DNA of 61,201 nt from positions 1-61,201 of the forward strand of contig NZ_JAOWLB010000024.1 of assembly GCF_025751555.1 (NCBI RefSeq), read 5' to 3'. Origin of the DNA: Ruegeria aquimaris. GTDB taxonomy: Bacteria; Pseudomonadota; Alphaproteobacteria; Rhodobacterales; Rhodobacteraceae. This document shows, in pieces, positions 34,669-43,642 of this stretch (position 1 is its first letter; every line of letters begins with the position of its first letter). The translations under genes and the position numbers were made by a program. Under the pieces are notes generated by a model, which saw only the letters and a list, made by a program, of their open reading frames with translations, did no database searches and had not been told where the DNA came from.

Positions 34669-36294
34669 ATGCGCGGACAAATGATGGCCATGCCGCTGAC
34701 CATCCATTCACTAATTGATCACGGCGCCCGCTACCACGGAGATACCGAGATCGTTTCAGTGGAAACGGACGGCACGAAGACAAAGATGACCTGGAAAGGT
34801 ATCTCGGATCGGGCGCGGCAACTCAGCTCTGCGCTGGCAAAACTCGGTCTCTTCAAGGGGGATCGCGTGGCAACGATTGCTTGGAACAATTCGCGGCATC
34901 TGGAGTGCTACTTTGGCATTTCCTGCGGCGGCATGGTGTGCCACACGATCAATCCGCGCCTGTTTCCCGAGCAGCTAATCTATATCATCAACCACGCGGA
35001 AGACCGGGTCATCTTTTTTGACAAAACTTTCCTGCCCCTAATCGAAGGGATCAGAGAGCATCTGAAAACTGTCGATACCTTCGTCCTTTTGTCCGAGCGT
35101 GACGACAATGCGGCAAGTAAAATCCTCGGACTGGTCTTCTACGAAGATTTCCTGGCCACGGGGGACGAAAACGTCGATTGGGTGGATGTCGATGAGAACG
35201 ACGCATCGAGCCTGTGCTATACCTCCGGCACCACAGGAAACCCCAAAGGTGTGCTCTATTCCCATCGGTCCACAGTTCTGCATTCGATGGTCGCGGCCCT
35301 GCCTGACACGCTGAACATTTCTGCGCGCGAAGTGATGCTGCCGGTTGTTCCAATGTTCCACGTTAATGCCTGGGGTATTCCTTATGCCGCAGCGATGGTC
35401 GGTGCCAAACTGGTCTTGCCGGGGCCGGGTCTTGACGGCGACAGTCTCGCACGGCTGATCGACGACGAAGGCGTAACGGTCGCGCTTGGAGTTCCGACGA
35501 TTTGGCAAGGTCTGCTTGCATCCCTGGAAAAACTCGGATCCAGCGCCAAGTCGCTCAACAGAACCGTGGTTGGTGGATCGGCATGTCCGCCATCGATGAT
35601 CGCCGAATTCCGCGACAAATATGGCACCGAAGTCATCCACGCATGGGGCATGACGGAAACCTCGCCTCTCGGGACTGCCAATGCCCTGCTGGAACGTCAT
35701 GCTAGCATGACGGAGGAAGAACAGGCGAAAGTTCGTGAAAGCCAGGGCCGCCCGCCCTATGGTGTCGAGCTCAAGATCGTCGACGATGAAAACAACACAC
35801 TTCCAGAGGATGGTGTAGCTCAAGGCAACCTTCGCATTCGCGGCCATTGGGTCGTGGACAACTATTTTGGTGCGGAACCCGGTACCACGCTGGAACCCGA
35901 TGGCTGGTTCGAAACCGGAGATGTTGCGTCGATTGATGCGGATGGCTTCATGACAATCCGGGATCGTTCCAAGGACATCATCAAATCGGGCGGTGAGTGG
36001 ATCTCTACCGTCGAACTCGAAGGTATCGCGGTAGGTCACCCCGGCATCGCTGATGCCGCTGCCATCGCCGCAAAGCACGAGAAATGGGACGAGCGTCCGG
36101 TTCTCGTAGCCGTCAGAGCGCCCGGAACAAACGCGTCCGTGGAAGACATTCTTGCCTATTTTTCTGACAAAGTGGCCAAGTGGCAGATTCCGGATACGGT
36201 TGTTTTCGTGGAAGAGTTGCCTCGCAACGCAACAGGAAAGGTGCTGAAGAACAAGTTGCGAGAGGCACACGGGGACGTGCTTCTGCCTGCTTGA
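34669..36294 (+). CDS. alkK: Medium-chain fatty acid-CoA ligase (AlkK-like)
   Basis: This AMP-forming ligase of 541 residues would activate the fatty acid made by the alk pathway. It has [18 protein letters not shown] (about 181-198), WGMTETSP, a [14 protein letters not shown] stretch, [15 protein letters not shown], and the C-terminal Lys in [11 protein letters not shown]. The length and motifs match the AlkK/medium-chain group rather than the 640-665-residue synthetases tied to the liv systems. The ATG at 34669 follows GAGGAA; ATGs shortly downstream are alternatives. Confidence 0.9.
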   Translation: MRGQMMAMPLTIHSLIDHGARYHGDTEIVSVETDGTKTKMTWKGISDRARQLSSALAKLGLFKGDRVATIAWNNSRHLECYFGISCGGMVCHTINPRLFPEQLIYIINHAEDRVIFFDKTFLPLIEGIREHLKTVDTFVLLSERDDNAASKILGLVFYEDFLATGDENVDWVDVDENDASSLCYTSGTTGNPKGVLYSHRSTVLHSMVAALPDTLNISAREVMLPVVPMFHVNAWGIPYAAAMVGAKLVLPGPGLDGDSLARLIDDEGVTVALGVPTIWQGLLASLEKLGSSAKSLNRTVVGGSACPPSMIAEFRDKYGTEVIHAWGMTETSPLGTANALLERHASMTEEEQAKVRESQGRPPYGVELKIVDDENNTLPEDGVAQGNLRIRGHWVVDNYFGAEPGTTLEPDGWFETGDVASIDADGFMTIRDRSKDIIKSGGEWISTVELEGIAVGHPGIADAAAIAAKHEKWDERPVLVAVRAPGTNASVEDILAYFSDKVAKWQIPDTVVFVEELPRNATGKVLKNKLREAHGDVLLPA

Positions 36295-36352
36295 GGGGCC
36301 TACGCAGAACAGCACGCAGTTTGTGTAATACAAGAACATTAACGGAGAAAAC

Positions 36353-37528
36353 ATGGCAGATATTGTAATTCTGGATGGCGTTCGAACCGCCATCGGGACT
36401 TTTGGTGGCGCACTTGCGGGAACGTCCCCCATCGACTTGGGAAGCATCGTCGCCAAAGAGGCGATAGCGCGCTCGGGTATTGAACCGGAACAGGTTGAGA
36501 ACGTGGTTTTTGGCCATGTTATCAATACAGAACCGCGCGATATGTATCTTAGCCGCGCGGCTTCTATCGCGGCTGGTGTGTCGGAAGAGACCCCGGCAAT
36601 GAATGTCAATCGTCTCTGCGGCTCCGGTCTGCAGGCCATTGTATCGTCGGCCCAGTCGTTGATGGCAGGTGATGCGTCCTTTGCCCTTGCTGGTGGCAGC
36701 GAAAGCATGAGCCGCTCGCCCTATATCGTGCCGACCATTCGCTGGGGAAAGAAAATGGGGGACGCCGGTGCAACCGACATGATGCTCGGCGCGCTCAACT
36801 GTCCGTTTGGTACCGGGCACATGGGCGTCACGGCCGAAAACGTCGCCGCCGAGTACGACATCACGCGCGAAGCTCAGGATGCGTTTGCCCTGCAAAGCCA
36901 GGAACGTGCTCTGAAGGCGATCAACGAGGGATATTTCAAATCCCAGATTGTTCCCGTGGAGGTCAAGGTCAAACGCAACATCGTGGCTTTCGATACGGAT
37001 GAGCATCCAAAGGCGAGTACGACAGAGACGCTCGCAAAACTGCGTCCGGCGTTCCAGAAGGACGGAACGGTAACCGCAGGAAACGCCTCTGGCATCAATG
37101 ACGGTGCGGCGGCGGTCGTTCTGGCCACTGCAGATGCCGCGAAAAAAGCAGGGTTGAAACCGCGGGCGCGCCTTCTTGGTTATCACGTCGCAGGGGTTCG
37201 TCCGGACATCATGGGCATCGGGCCGGTGCCGGCAGTTGAGGGGGTTTTGAAACGGACTGGGCTGACGATTGCTGACTTCGACGTCATTGAATCAAATGAA
37301 GCCTTCGCGGCGCAAGCTCTTGCAGTAAGCAAGGTGCTTGGCTTGGACAACGACAAGGTGAACCCGAACGGCGGAGCGATCGCGCTTGGGCATCCAGTCG
37401 GTGCTTCAGGGGCAATCATCTTTGTCAAAGCGCTCTACGAGATGGAACGCACCGGCGCGAAACGCGCACTGGTCACCATGTGTATCGGCGGCGGGCAGGG
37501 AATCGCCGTAGCTATCGAAGCCTTGTGA
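36353..37528 (+). CDS. Acetyl-CoA C-acyltransferase (thiolase)
   Basis: This classical degradative or biosynthetic thiolase has 391 residues. It has the nucleophilic Cys89 in NRLCGSGLQAI, GGAIALGHPVGASGA for the catalytic His, and CIGGGQGIAVAIE with the second Cys. It cleaves 3-ketoacyl-CoA to acetyl-CoA and a shorter acyl-CoA. It follows alkK by 58 bases and ends at the strong terminator 37583-37610, so it is probably the last gene of the alk operon. In GPo1 this place is taken by alkL; here a beta-oxidation enzyme replaces it. Confidence 0.9.
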   Translation: MADIVILDGVRTAIGTFGGALAGTSPIDLGSIVAKEAIARSGIEPEQVENVVFGHVINTEPRDMYLSRAASIAAGVSEETPAMNVNRLCGSGLQAIVSSAQSLMAGDASFALAGGSESMSRSPYIVPTIRWGKKMGDAGATDMMLGALNCPFGTGHMGVTAENVAAEYDITREAQDAFALQSQERALKAINEGYFKSQIVPVEVKVKRNIVAFDTDEHPKASTTETLAKLRPAFQKDGTVTAGNASGINDGAAAVVLATADAAKKAGLKPRARLLGYHVAGVRPDIMGIGPVPAVEGVLKRTGLTIADFDVIESNEAFAAQALAVSKVLGLDNDKVNPNGGAIALGHPVGASGAIIFVKALYEMERTGAKRALVTMCIGGGQGIAVAIEAL

Positions 37529-37582
37529 TTCTGGAGTTTCAGGATCGAGGCCCCGTCAGATGGATAAGATTTCACCACTAAC

Positions 37583-37610
37583 AAAGGCCCGCCGGATCTG
37601 GCGGGCCTTT
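37583..37610. terminator. Bidirectional rho-independent terminator
   Basis: AAAGGCCCGCC (37583-37593) and GGCGGGCCTTT (37600-37610) pair perfectly over eleven positions around GGATCT. The A and T ends give a T tract on both strands, so it can stop the plus-strand alk operon and the minus-strand etfBA transcript. Confidence 0.9.
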
Positions 37611-37645
37611 CGAATTTCGTAGGGTGTGCTTCAGCGCACCGTTTC

Positions 37646-38572
37646 TCAGAGCTTGTCGATCAGTTCGGGGACGGCGTTGAAGAGGTCGGCGACGAGGCCG
37701 TAATCGGCAACCTGGAAGATCGGCGCCTCTTCGTCCTTGTTGATCGCGACGATGACTTTCGAGTCCTTCATGCCGGCGAGGTGCTGGATCGCACCGGAGA
37801 TGCCGACGGCGACATAGAGCTCAGGCGCAACCACCTTGCCGGTCTGGCCGACCTGCCAGTCGTTCGGGGCGTAGCCACTGTCGACGGCGGCGCGCGAGGC
37901 GCCAACGGCGGCACCGAGCTTGTCGGCGAGTTGCTCGATCAGGGCGAAGTCCTCTTCCGAACCCACGCCACGGCCACCGGAGACGACGACGCCGGCCGAG
38001 GTCAGCTCGGGGCGGTCGCTTTCGGCAACCTTGTCTTCAACCCACGAAGACAGGCCCGGATCGGCGGCAGCCGACACGGTTTCCACGGCGGCGGAACCAC
38101 CTTCGCCTGCGGCATCAAAGGTCGAGGTCCGGAAGGTGACAACTTTCTTGGCATCCGACGACTTGACGGTCTGGATCGCGTTGCCGGCATAGATCGGGCG
38201 CTCGAACGTGTTGGCGTCAACCACACCTGAGACGTCCGAGATCAACATGGCGTCCAAGAGAGCCGCGACGCGGGGCATCACGTTCTTGGCGTCGGTGGTC
38301 GCCGGGGCGACGATGTGTTCGTAATCACCGGCCAGCGCCACGATGGTGGCGGCGGTCGATTCCGCCAGACGGTGGCCCAAGGCCGCGTCTTCGGCGACCA
38401 GTACCTTGCTGACGCCGCCGATCTTGGCGGCAGCTTCGCCAGCGGCAGCGGCGGATGCACCCGCGGCTAGAACAGTGATATCCCCCAGCGAGGACGCTGC
38501 GGTGACGGCCTTGGCGGTGGCGTCTATCGCCAGTTCGCCGTTGTTGACCTCTGCGAGAAGAAGAACAGCCAT
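37646..38572 (-). CDS. etfA: Electron transfer flavoprotein subunit alpha
   Basis: With EtfB this forms the FAD/AMP heterodimer that carries electrons from acyl-CoA dehydrogenases to ETF-quinone oxidoreductase. Of 308 residues, the C-terminal domain holds the FAD-binding [19 protein letters not shown] region and the [19 protein letters not shown] signature. The ATG shares a base with the etfB stop (TAATG), so the two are coupled. Its presence among many acyl-CoA dehydrogenases makes it the likely shared electron carrier. Confidence 0.95.
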   Translation of the reverse strand: MAVLLLAEVNNGELAIDATAKAVTAASSLGDITVLAAGASAAAAGEAAAKIGGVSKVLVAEDAALGHRLAESTAATIVALAGDYEHIVAPATTDAKNVMPRVAALLDAMLISDVSGVVDANTFERPIYAGNAIQTVKSSDAKKVVTFRTSTFDAAGEGGSAAVETVSAAADPGLSSWVEDKVAESDRPELTSAGVVVSGGRGVGSEEDFALIEQLADKLGAAVGASRAAVDSGYAPNDWQVGQTGKVVAPELYVAVGISGAIQHLAGMKDSKVIVAINKDEEAPIFQVADYGLVADLFNAVPELIDKL

Positions 38573-39330
38573 TACACAGCCCCCGCTTCTTTGAGTTTCG
38601 CCACGAGCTCGTCGACCGAGCCCACAATCTCGCCTGCCTTGCGTGCTTCCGGCTCGGTCGTCGAAACGATCTCGAGGCGGGGCGTGACGTCGACGCCATA
38701 TTCGGCAGCGGTTTTCTCATCCAGCGGCTTTTTCTTCGCCTTCATGATGTTGGGCAAGCTCGCATAGCGCGGCTCGTTCAGGCGCAGATCGACGGTGACG
38801 ATGGTGGGCATGGAAACGCTGATGGTCTGCAGACCGCCGTCCACTTCGCGCGTCACAACGGCCTTGTCGCCGTCGATGTCCACTTTCGATGCGAAGGTGG
38901 CCTGGCTCCAACCGAGCAGTGCCGACAGCATCTGGCCGGTGGCGTTCATGTCGTTGTCGATGGCCTGCTTGCCGCAGATCACGAGGCCGGGCTGCTCCTC
39001 CTCGACCACCTTGGCGAGGATCTTGGCGACGGCCAGCGGCTCGATGTCGGTGTGCACGTCATCCGCGGCGACGACGAGGATCGCGCGGTCGGCACCCATG
39101 GCCAGCGCGGTGCGCAGGGTTTCCTGCGCCTGCTTGACCCCGATGGAGACGGCGACGACTTCCTCGGCCTTGCCGGCCTCTTTCATGCGGATTGCCTCTT
39201 CGACGGCGATCTCGTCGAAGGGGTTCATCGACATTTTCACATTGGCAAGATCGACCCCGCTGCCGTCCGCCTTCACGCGGACTTTCACGTTGTAATCGAT
39301 CACGCGCTTCACAGGCACCAAGACCTTCAT
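38572..39330 (-). CDS. etfB: Electron transfer flavoprotein subunit beta
   Basis: The 252 residues form the beta subunit, which binds AMP and carries the recognition loop that docks to dehydrogenases. The segment [19 protein letters not shown] and the later [18 protein letters not shown] are typical. GGAGAG precedes the ATG. The gene follows the crotonase at 39373 with a 42-base gap, so it may be cotranscribed with the second liv system's genes or have its own promoter. Confidence 0.95.
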   Translation of the reverse strand: MKVLVPVKRVIDYNVKVRVKADGSGVDLANVKMSMNPFDEIAVEEAIRMKEAGKAEEVVAVSIGVKQAQETLRTALAMGADRAILVVAADDVHTDIEPLAVAKILAKVVEEEQPGLVICGKQAIDNDMNATGQMLSALLGWSQATFASKVDIDGDKAVVTREVDGGLQTISVSMPTIVTVDLRLNEPRYASLPNIMKAKKKPLDEKTAAEYGVDVTPRLEIVSTTEPEARKAGEIVGSVDELVAKLKEAGAV

Positions 39331-39372
39331 TTTGCGTTCTCTCCTTGGGGTTGTTGGAATTCTTCAGTGATC

Positions 39373-40155
39373 TCAGCGATCTTCAAATGCGGGAGTCCGC
39401 TTTTCCGAAAACGCCTTCATGGCTTCCGGAAAGTCATGCGCGCAGAGTAGAACACTTTGCGCATCGCGCTCGATATCGAGCGCCTCAAGATAGCTGGATT
39501 CGGCCGCAGCGCGCATCACCCGCTTGGCTGTCTGCACACCAAACATCGGGTGCGCAGCAATTTCGCATGCAATCTCCAGCGCGCGCGCCTCGACCCGACC
39601 GGCCGGCACACATTCCTCCACCACCCGCAATTCCTTAGCAGTAAGGCCGTCGATTTCTCGGCCGGTTAATACGAGCATTCGAGCCACCCCCGCACCAGCG
39701 CGCTGTTGCAGCAACCAGCTCGACCCGGTGTCGGGGCAACCGCCGACCCGCGCGAAAACCTCGCACAGCCGGGAATCCTCGGCAGCGACGACAAGATCAG
39801 CCGACATAGCCAGGCTCAGACCGGCGCCGTAAGCAACCCCACAAACGGCCGAAATTAGAGGTTTGCGAAACAGATAAGCCGCCCGTCCCCCGTCGTGAAC
39901 GCGGTCGACCATCTCGGAAGTGGCGCGGGCGCCCTTGGCGACCTCGGTCTGAAAGCCGACGAGATCACCGCCACTGCTGAAATGTTCGCCGCCGGTCATG
40001 ATCACGGCACGGATCGTGTCGTCCTGTTCGGCCTCGCGCAGGCATGATACAAGATTATCGACAAATGCAATGCTATAAGGGTTGCGCTTCTCCGGCTGAA
40101 GAAAACGCAGGATACCGACCGGGCCTTCCCGGTCTAAACGCATCAATTCGGCCAT
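39373..40155 (-). CDS. Crotonase family protein, isomerase (PaaG-like) type
   Basis: The 260 residues have the crotonase fold with oxyanion segments EHFSSGGDLVGF and GVAYGAGLSLAM. The active-site loop reads FARVGGCPDTGSSWLL; Asp follows Pro as in PaaG/enoyl-CoA isomerases, where this Asp is the catalytic base, and the hydratase Glu144 is missing. Double-bond shifting is therefore the best guess. It lies 11 bases after a true hydratase-type crotonase on the same transcript and upstream of etfBA. GAAGGAG precedes the ATG. Confidence 0.83.
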   Translation of the reverse strand: MAELMRLDREGPVGILRFLQPEKRNPYSIAFVDNLVSCLREAEQDDTIRAVIMTGGEHFSSGGDLVGFQTEVAKGARATSEMVDRVHDGGRAAYLFRKPLISAVCGVAYGAGLSLAMSADLVVAAEDSRLCEVFARVGGCPDTGSSWLLQQRAGAGVARMLVLTGREIDGLTAKELRVVEECVPAGRVEARALEIACEIAAHPMFGVQTAKRVMRAAAESSYLEALDIERDAQSVLLCAHDFPEAMKAFSEKRTPAFEDR

Positions 40156-40166
40156 GTCAGACTCCT

Positions 40167-40943
40167 TCAGGTTCCGGTCCAGACAGGTGCACGTTTTTCA
40201 GCGAACGCCTTGGGGCCTTCGATCGCGTCGTTGCTGGCGTAAACCACCTCGTGCAGGCGCTTGCCCTCTTTCAGGCCACCCGCACAACCGAGGTCCATGG
40301 TCGCGCGAACGCCGCCTTTGGCCGCAATCACCGAAAGCGGGGCCGCGCTGGCAATGCGTTTGGCAAGGTCGAAGGCCCGTGCGCGGACGGCATCGGGAGT
40401 GTCTTCGATATAGTTGGTGAACCCGTATTCGTGCAGGCGCTCGATCGGCATCAAGTCGCCGGTCAGAACAATTTCCATAAGGATGGGCTGCGGCAGCATG
40501 GACAGTGCTGGCGATGCCCAAGGCGATCCACGACCGATCTTTACTTCGGTGATACCGACCTTGGTCCCCTTGAGACCGACCCGCAGATCGCAATTCAAGG
40601 TCAGCATCATTCCGCCCGCCATCAGTGACCCGGTCATCGCCGCGATGATCGGTTTCTTGCAGGCGCGCATGGTCTCGTGAAACGGGTCGCGCATCTTGGT
40701 CAGAATATCGACGCCCTCATCGCGTGCAATTTGTGCGGCTTCCTTCAGATCCAATCCGGCGCTGAACACGCCGCAATCGGCCGAAGTCAGAATGGCCACA
40801 CGAACGCTGTCATCCGCCTCGATCTTCTCCCAAGCGTCGGTTAGCCCGTTCGTAGCCGCGACGGAAAGCGCGTTTTTACGTTCGGGCCGGTTGATACAGA
40901 CGGTCGCAATTCCGTCTTCGATCTTCACGTCAATGGGGCTCAT
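40167..40943 (-). CDS. Enoyl-CoA hydratase with both catalytic glutamates
   Basis: This crotonase of 258 residues is, of the four in the window, the only one that keeps both hydratase Glu positions: ITEVKIGRG (Glu144 equivalent) and LMEIVLTGD (Glu164 equivalent). Oxyanion segments GVFSAGLDLKEA and GSLMAGGMMLTL are also clear. It should hydrate 2-enoyl-CoA to (3S)-hydroxyacyl-CoA. ATG 40943 fits the N-terminal beta strand; the ribosome site is weak, and the longer frame overlaps the binding-protein gene upstream. A hairpin separates it from that gene. Confidence 0.86.
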   Translation of the reverse strand: MSPIDVKIEDGIATVCINRPERKNALSVAATNGLTDAWEKIEADDSVRVAILTSADCGVFSAGLDLKEAAQIARDEGVDILTKMRDPFHETMRACKKPIIAAMTGSLMAGGMMLTLNCDLRVGLKGTKVGITEVKIGRGSPWASPALSMLPQPILMEIVLTGDLMPIERLHEYGFTNYIEDTPDAVRARAFDLAKRIASAAPLSVIAAKGGVRATMDLGCAGGLKEGKRLHEVVYASNDAIEGPKAFAEKRAPVWTGT

Positions 40944-40986
40944 GATACTTGCTTCGCTTTCTCGGGAGAGTCTAACAGTGGAAAGG

Positions 40987-41014
40987 TTCCCCGCGACGTG
41001 TTTGCCGCGGGGAA
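40987..41014 (-). terminator. Hairpin after the first binding-protein gene of system 2
   Basis: TTCCCCGCG and CGCGGGGAA form nine perfect pairs around a ten-base loop, eight bases downstream of the livK stop. No T run follows on the minus strand. As with the hairpin after livK in system 1, it may favour high expression of the binding protein relative to downstream genes. Confidence 0.65.
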
Positions 41015-41022
41015 GCCCGGTC

Positions 41023-42273
41023 TTATTCGACTTTGAAAGTCGCGGAGCTGTGCTTGATGACATCCCACACAACGTCGAGATAGTCGGCGCTCCAGTCGGT
41101 CAGCGGAACCCAGGTTTCGCCATTCCACTGCTCGACCCGAGTCTTGCCGCCACCACCGTGGTCTTTGTCGGTCACTGTAACCGGGGCCATTATGCCGTTT
41201 CCATCGAAGTTCTCGATCGATTCATAGGCATTCTTCATGCTTTCCGGTGTGATCGGCCAACCGTTTTCGGTAATCGCGATACGAGCGGCTTCGAATCCGA
41301 CCGAGTAGATCGCCATGCCGGTGTTGTAGTACACGTCGCGCACGAGGCTCTCGGGTCCGCTGCCCTTGCCATTGGCATAGTAGTTGTCCAGCATCGTCTT
41401 CACGATCGGAACTTCCTGGCCACCGGCCACGTTGGTCCCGCGCAGGATGCCTTTCGCCTCTTCCGCGCCGATGTTGGCGATATCCACTTCGTTCAGCCAG
41501 TTCACCGAAAGATAGCGGTCGATCGGGAAACGATTACGTCGCATTTCCTTTGAAGCGACAACGTGCCCACCGGCCAGCAGCCAGCTGATCACGTAGTCGG
41601 GCTTGTCGCGGCGTATATTGCTCCATGCACCAGCCTGGTCGGAACCGGGCAGCGGAACCGGATAAAGTTCCAGCTCGAACCCTTCTTTTTCCGCGAGGGT
41701 TTTCAGGATCTCGATCGGTTCCTGACCGAACGGATAATCCAGGTAGATGAAGCCAATCTTGGCATTGCTCAGATCTCCGCCCATTTGACCTTTGACGAAT
41801 GCGACATCATTCGCTGCCTGCTGCCAATAGGTAGGACCGACAGGAAAGACCCAATCGAAGGCTTCACCATCAACGGCATCACCGCGGCCTACAAACGACT
41901 GCATCAGAACATTTCTGTCCTTCATCGCGCGCGGAAGAACGGCGTTCGTAACAGGTGTCGAAAGGAAGTTGAAGATGAATACGCCTTCGCGCTTCAACTG
42001 CTCGTAGCATTCCACTCCGCGCTGCGGCTCGTTGCCGTGGTCGCGAACGACCACCTCGACCGGATGGCCTTCGATGCCGCCGTTCGCGTTGACATGCATC
42101 GCCAGATCCTGAGCCGCCTGAGCCACTTGCGGCGAGATGAACGTGTAGGACTTGCTAAGGTCGAAGCAGGCGCCGAAACGGATCGGCTCCTTGTCCTGCG
42201 CCGAGGCCACCGTCGCGCTCGCTGCCAGCGCGGTAGCGAGGGCCGCTGCCTTAATGTGCTGTTTGACTTTCAT
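41023..42273 (-). CDS. Periplasmic substrate-binding protein (LivK-like), system 2, copy B
   Basis: This receptor of the second importer has 416 residues. A signal peptide covers about 1-25 (hydrophobic Ala-rich core, cleavage near ASA before QDKEP). The mature part starts IRFGACFDLSKSYTFISPQVAQ. It is a close tandem duplicate of the protein at 42371-43609: YLSVNWLNEVDIANIG and DHGGGGKTRVEQW have near-identical counterparts there. The two copies could bind different chain lengths or isomers and share one permease. GGGAGAAAG precedes the ATG. Confidence 0.9.
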   Translation of the reverse strand: MKVKQHIKAAALATALAASATVASAQDKEPIRFGACFDLSKSYTFISPQVAQAAQDLAMHVNANGGIEGHPVEVVVRDHGNEPQRGVECYEQLKREGVFIFNFLSTPVTNAVLPRAMKDRNVLMQSFVGRGDAVDGEAFDWVFPVGPTYWQQAANDVAFVKGQMGGDLSNAKIGFIYLDYPFGQEPIEILKTLAEKEGFELELYPVPLPGSDQAGAWSNIRRDKPDYVISWLLAGGHVVASKEMRRNRFPIDRYLSVNWLNEVDIANIGAEEAKGILRGTNVAGGQEVPIVKTMLDNYYANGKGSGPESLVRDVYYNTGMAIYSVGFEAARIAITENGWPITPESMKNAYESIENFDGNGIMAPVTVTDKDHGGGGKTRVEQWNGETWVPLTDWSADYLDVVWDVIKHSSATFKVE

Positions 42274-42370
42274 GTTATCTTTCTCCCGTTAGTTTGGTTT
42301 AGGGCGACGATACCGTTTAGTAAGCGCTGCTGCCGCCCCGCGAAGCGCCACCCCTCCTGCTATCAGCCAT

Positions 42371-43609
42371 TCACTGCTGGTATTTTGAGGAACTGTCCTT
42401 AACCACATCCCACACGACGTCGGTGTATTCAGAGATCCAGTCGGTTTGCGGCACCCAAGCCTTTCCGTCCCACATCTCGATCCGGGTCTTACCTCCTCCG
42501 CCATGATCTTCGGCCGTCACCGTAATGGGTGCCATCAGCCCGTTCGCGTCGTATCCCTCAAGCGACTCCAATCCCGCTTTGTAGGACTCTGCGGTAATCG
42601 GAAGGCCTTCGCGTTCTGCCGCAATACGCGCGGCCTCGAACATGATCGAATACATGGCCAGTCCCGTGTTGTAGAAAACGTCCTGCGTCTTCTCAATCGG
42701 GCCAGTTCCCTCACCCTTGTCGTAGAGCTCGGCCATGATCTCCTGATAGAGGGCAACATCCTGACCGCCCACAACATTGGTACCGCGCTTGATACCCTTG
42801 GCAGTCTCGGTGCCAATATTGGCGATATCGACTTCGTTCAGCCAGTTGACGGAAATGTATTTGTCCATCGGGATGCGGTTCCGCGCCATTTCCTTTGACG
42901 CAACCGTGTGAGCACCACCGAGCATCCATACGATAACGTGGTCCGGGTTGTCGCGGCGGACTTTGGACCAGACGCCAGCCTGGTCGGAACCGGGCAGCGG
43001 AACAGGATAAAGCAGGAGTTCAAAGCCCTCTTTCTCGGACAGGGTCTTTAGGATTTCAATCGGCTCCTGGCCGAACGGGTAGTCGAAGTACATGAACCCG
43101 ACCTTGACACCGGAAAGATCGCCACCGTGCACCTGCTTGATGTAGGCGATGTTGTTAGCTGCCTGCCCCCAGTAAGTCGGGCCAACCGGATAAACCCAAT
43201 CGAAAACCGTGCCATCAACGGCGTCGCCCCGCCCAACCAGAGACTGCATCAGAATTCGCTGATCTTCCATCGCTCGAGGCAGAACCGCCAGCGACACAGG
43301 CGTGGACAACGTATCAAAGACAAAGACGCCCTCTCGGCTGAGCTTGGAATAGCACTCGATCCCGCGTTGCGGTTCGTTGCCGTGGTCACGCACGATGACC
43401 TCGACCGGTTCCCCGCCGATGCCACCCCTCATGTTCACCAGTTTGGCAAGATCCTGCGCCGCTTGGGCCACTTGCGGGGTTGCAAAGGTATAGGCCTTGC
43501 TCAGGTCATAGCAGACTCCGATTTTGAAGGGCTCCGCCATGGACGCGGCACCAAACACCAAGGAGCCGACCGTCGTCAGACCTGCTAAAAGTTTATTCAC
43601 TCTATTCAT
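42371..43609 (-). CDS. Periplasmic substrate-binding protein (LivK-like), system 2, copy A
   Basis: The 412 residues begin with a signal peptide (about 1-25; cleavage near SMA before EPFKIGV). The mature protein is a type I binding fold that closely parallels copy B along its length, with conserved CYDLSKAYTFATPQVAQ and YISVNWLNEVDIANIGTE. The strong ribosome site GGGAGGA precedes it. It lies between livF (33 bases upstream) and copy B (97 bases downstream). The duplication is in tandem, so it probably arose locally. Confidence 0.9.
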   Translation of the reverse strand: MNRVNKLLAGLTTVGSLVFGAASMAEPFKIGVCYDLSKAYTFATPQVAQAAQDLAKLVNMRGGIGGEPVEVIVRDHGNEPQRGIECYSKLSREGVFVFDTLSTPVSLAVLPRAMEDQRILMQSLVGRGDAVDGTVFDWVYPVGPTYWGQAANNIAYIKQVHGGDLSGVKVGFMYFDYPFGQEPIEILKTLSEKEGFELLLYPVPLPGSDQAGVWSKVRRDNPDHVIVWMLGGAHTVASKEMARNRIPMDKYISVNWLNEVDIANIGTETAKGIKRGTNVVGGQDVALYQEIMAELYDKGEGTGPIEKTQDVFYNTGLAMYSIMFEAARIAAEREGLPITAESYKAGLESLEGYDANGLMAPITVTAEDHGGGGKTRIEMWDGKAWVPQTDWISEYTDVVWDVVKDSSSKYQQ

Positions 43610-43642
43610 CTTATCCTCCCAAGTTGATGTTTTTGACCGATC

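Noticed and set aside
34397-34684. Plus-strand frame bridging alkJ and alkK
   Set aside because: Overlaps alkJ out of frame and has no ribosome site; the interval is better explained by a hairpin-containing spacer.
35038-36708. 556-codon minus-strand frame opposite alkK
   Set aside because: It spans the alkK-thiolase junction antisense, has no domain, and alkK has full ligase motifs on the plus strand.
40969-40975. CTAAC half-site upstream of the hydratase at 40943
   Set aside because: The second arm (GTTAG) is missing at the required spacing.
42281-42290. GTTAG upstream of livK copy B
   Set aside because: No matching CTAAC arm; lies inside an operon.
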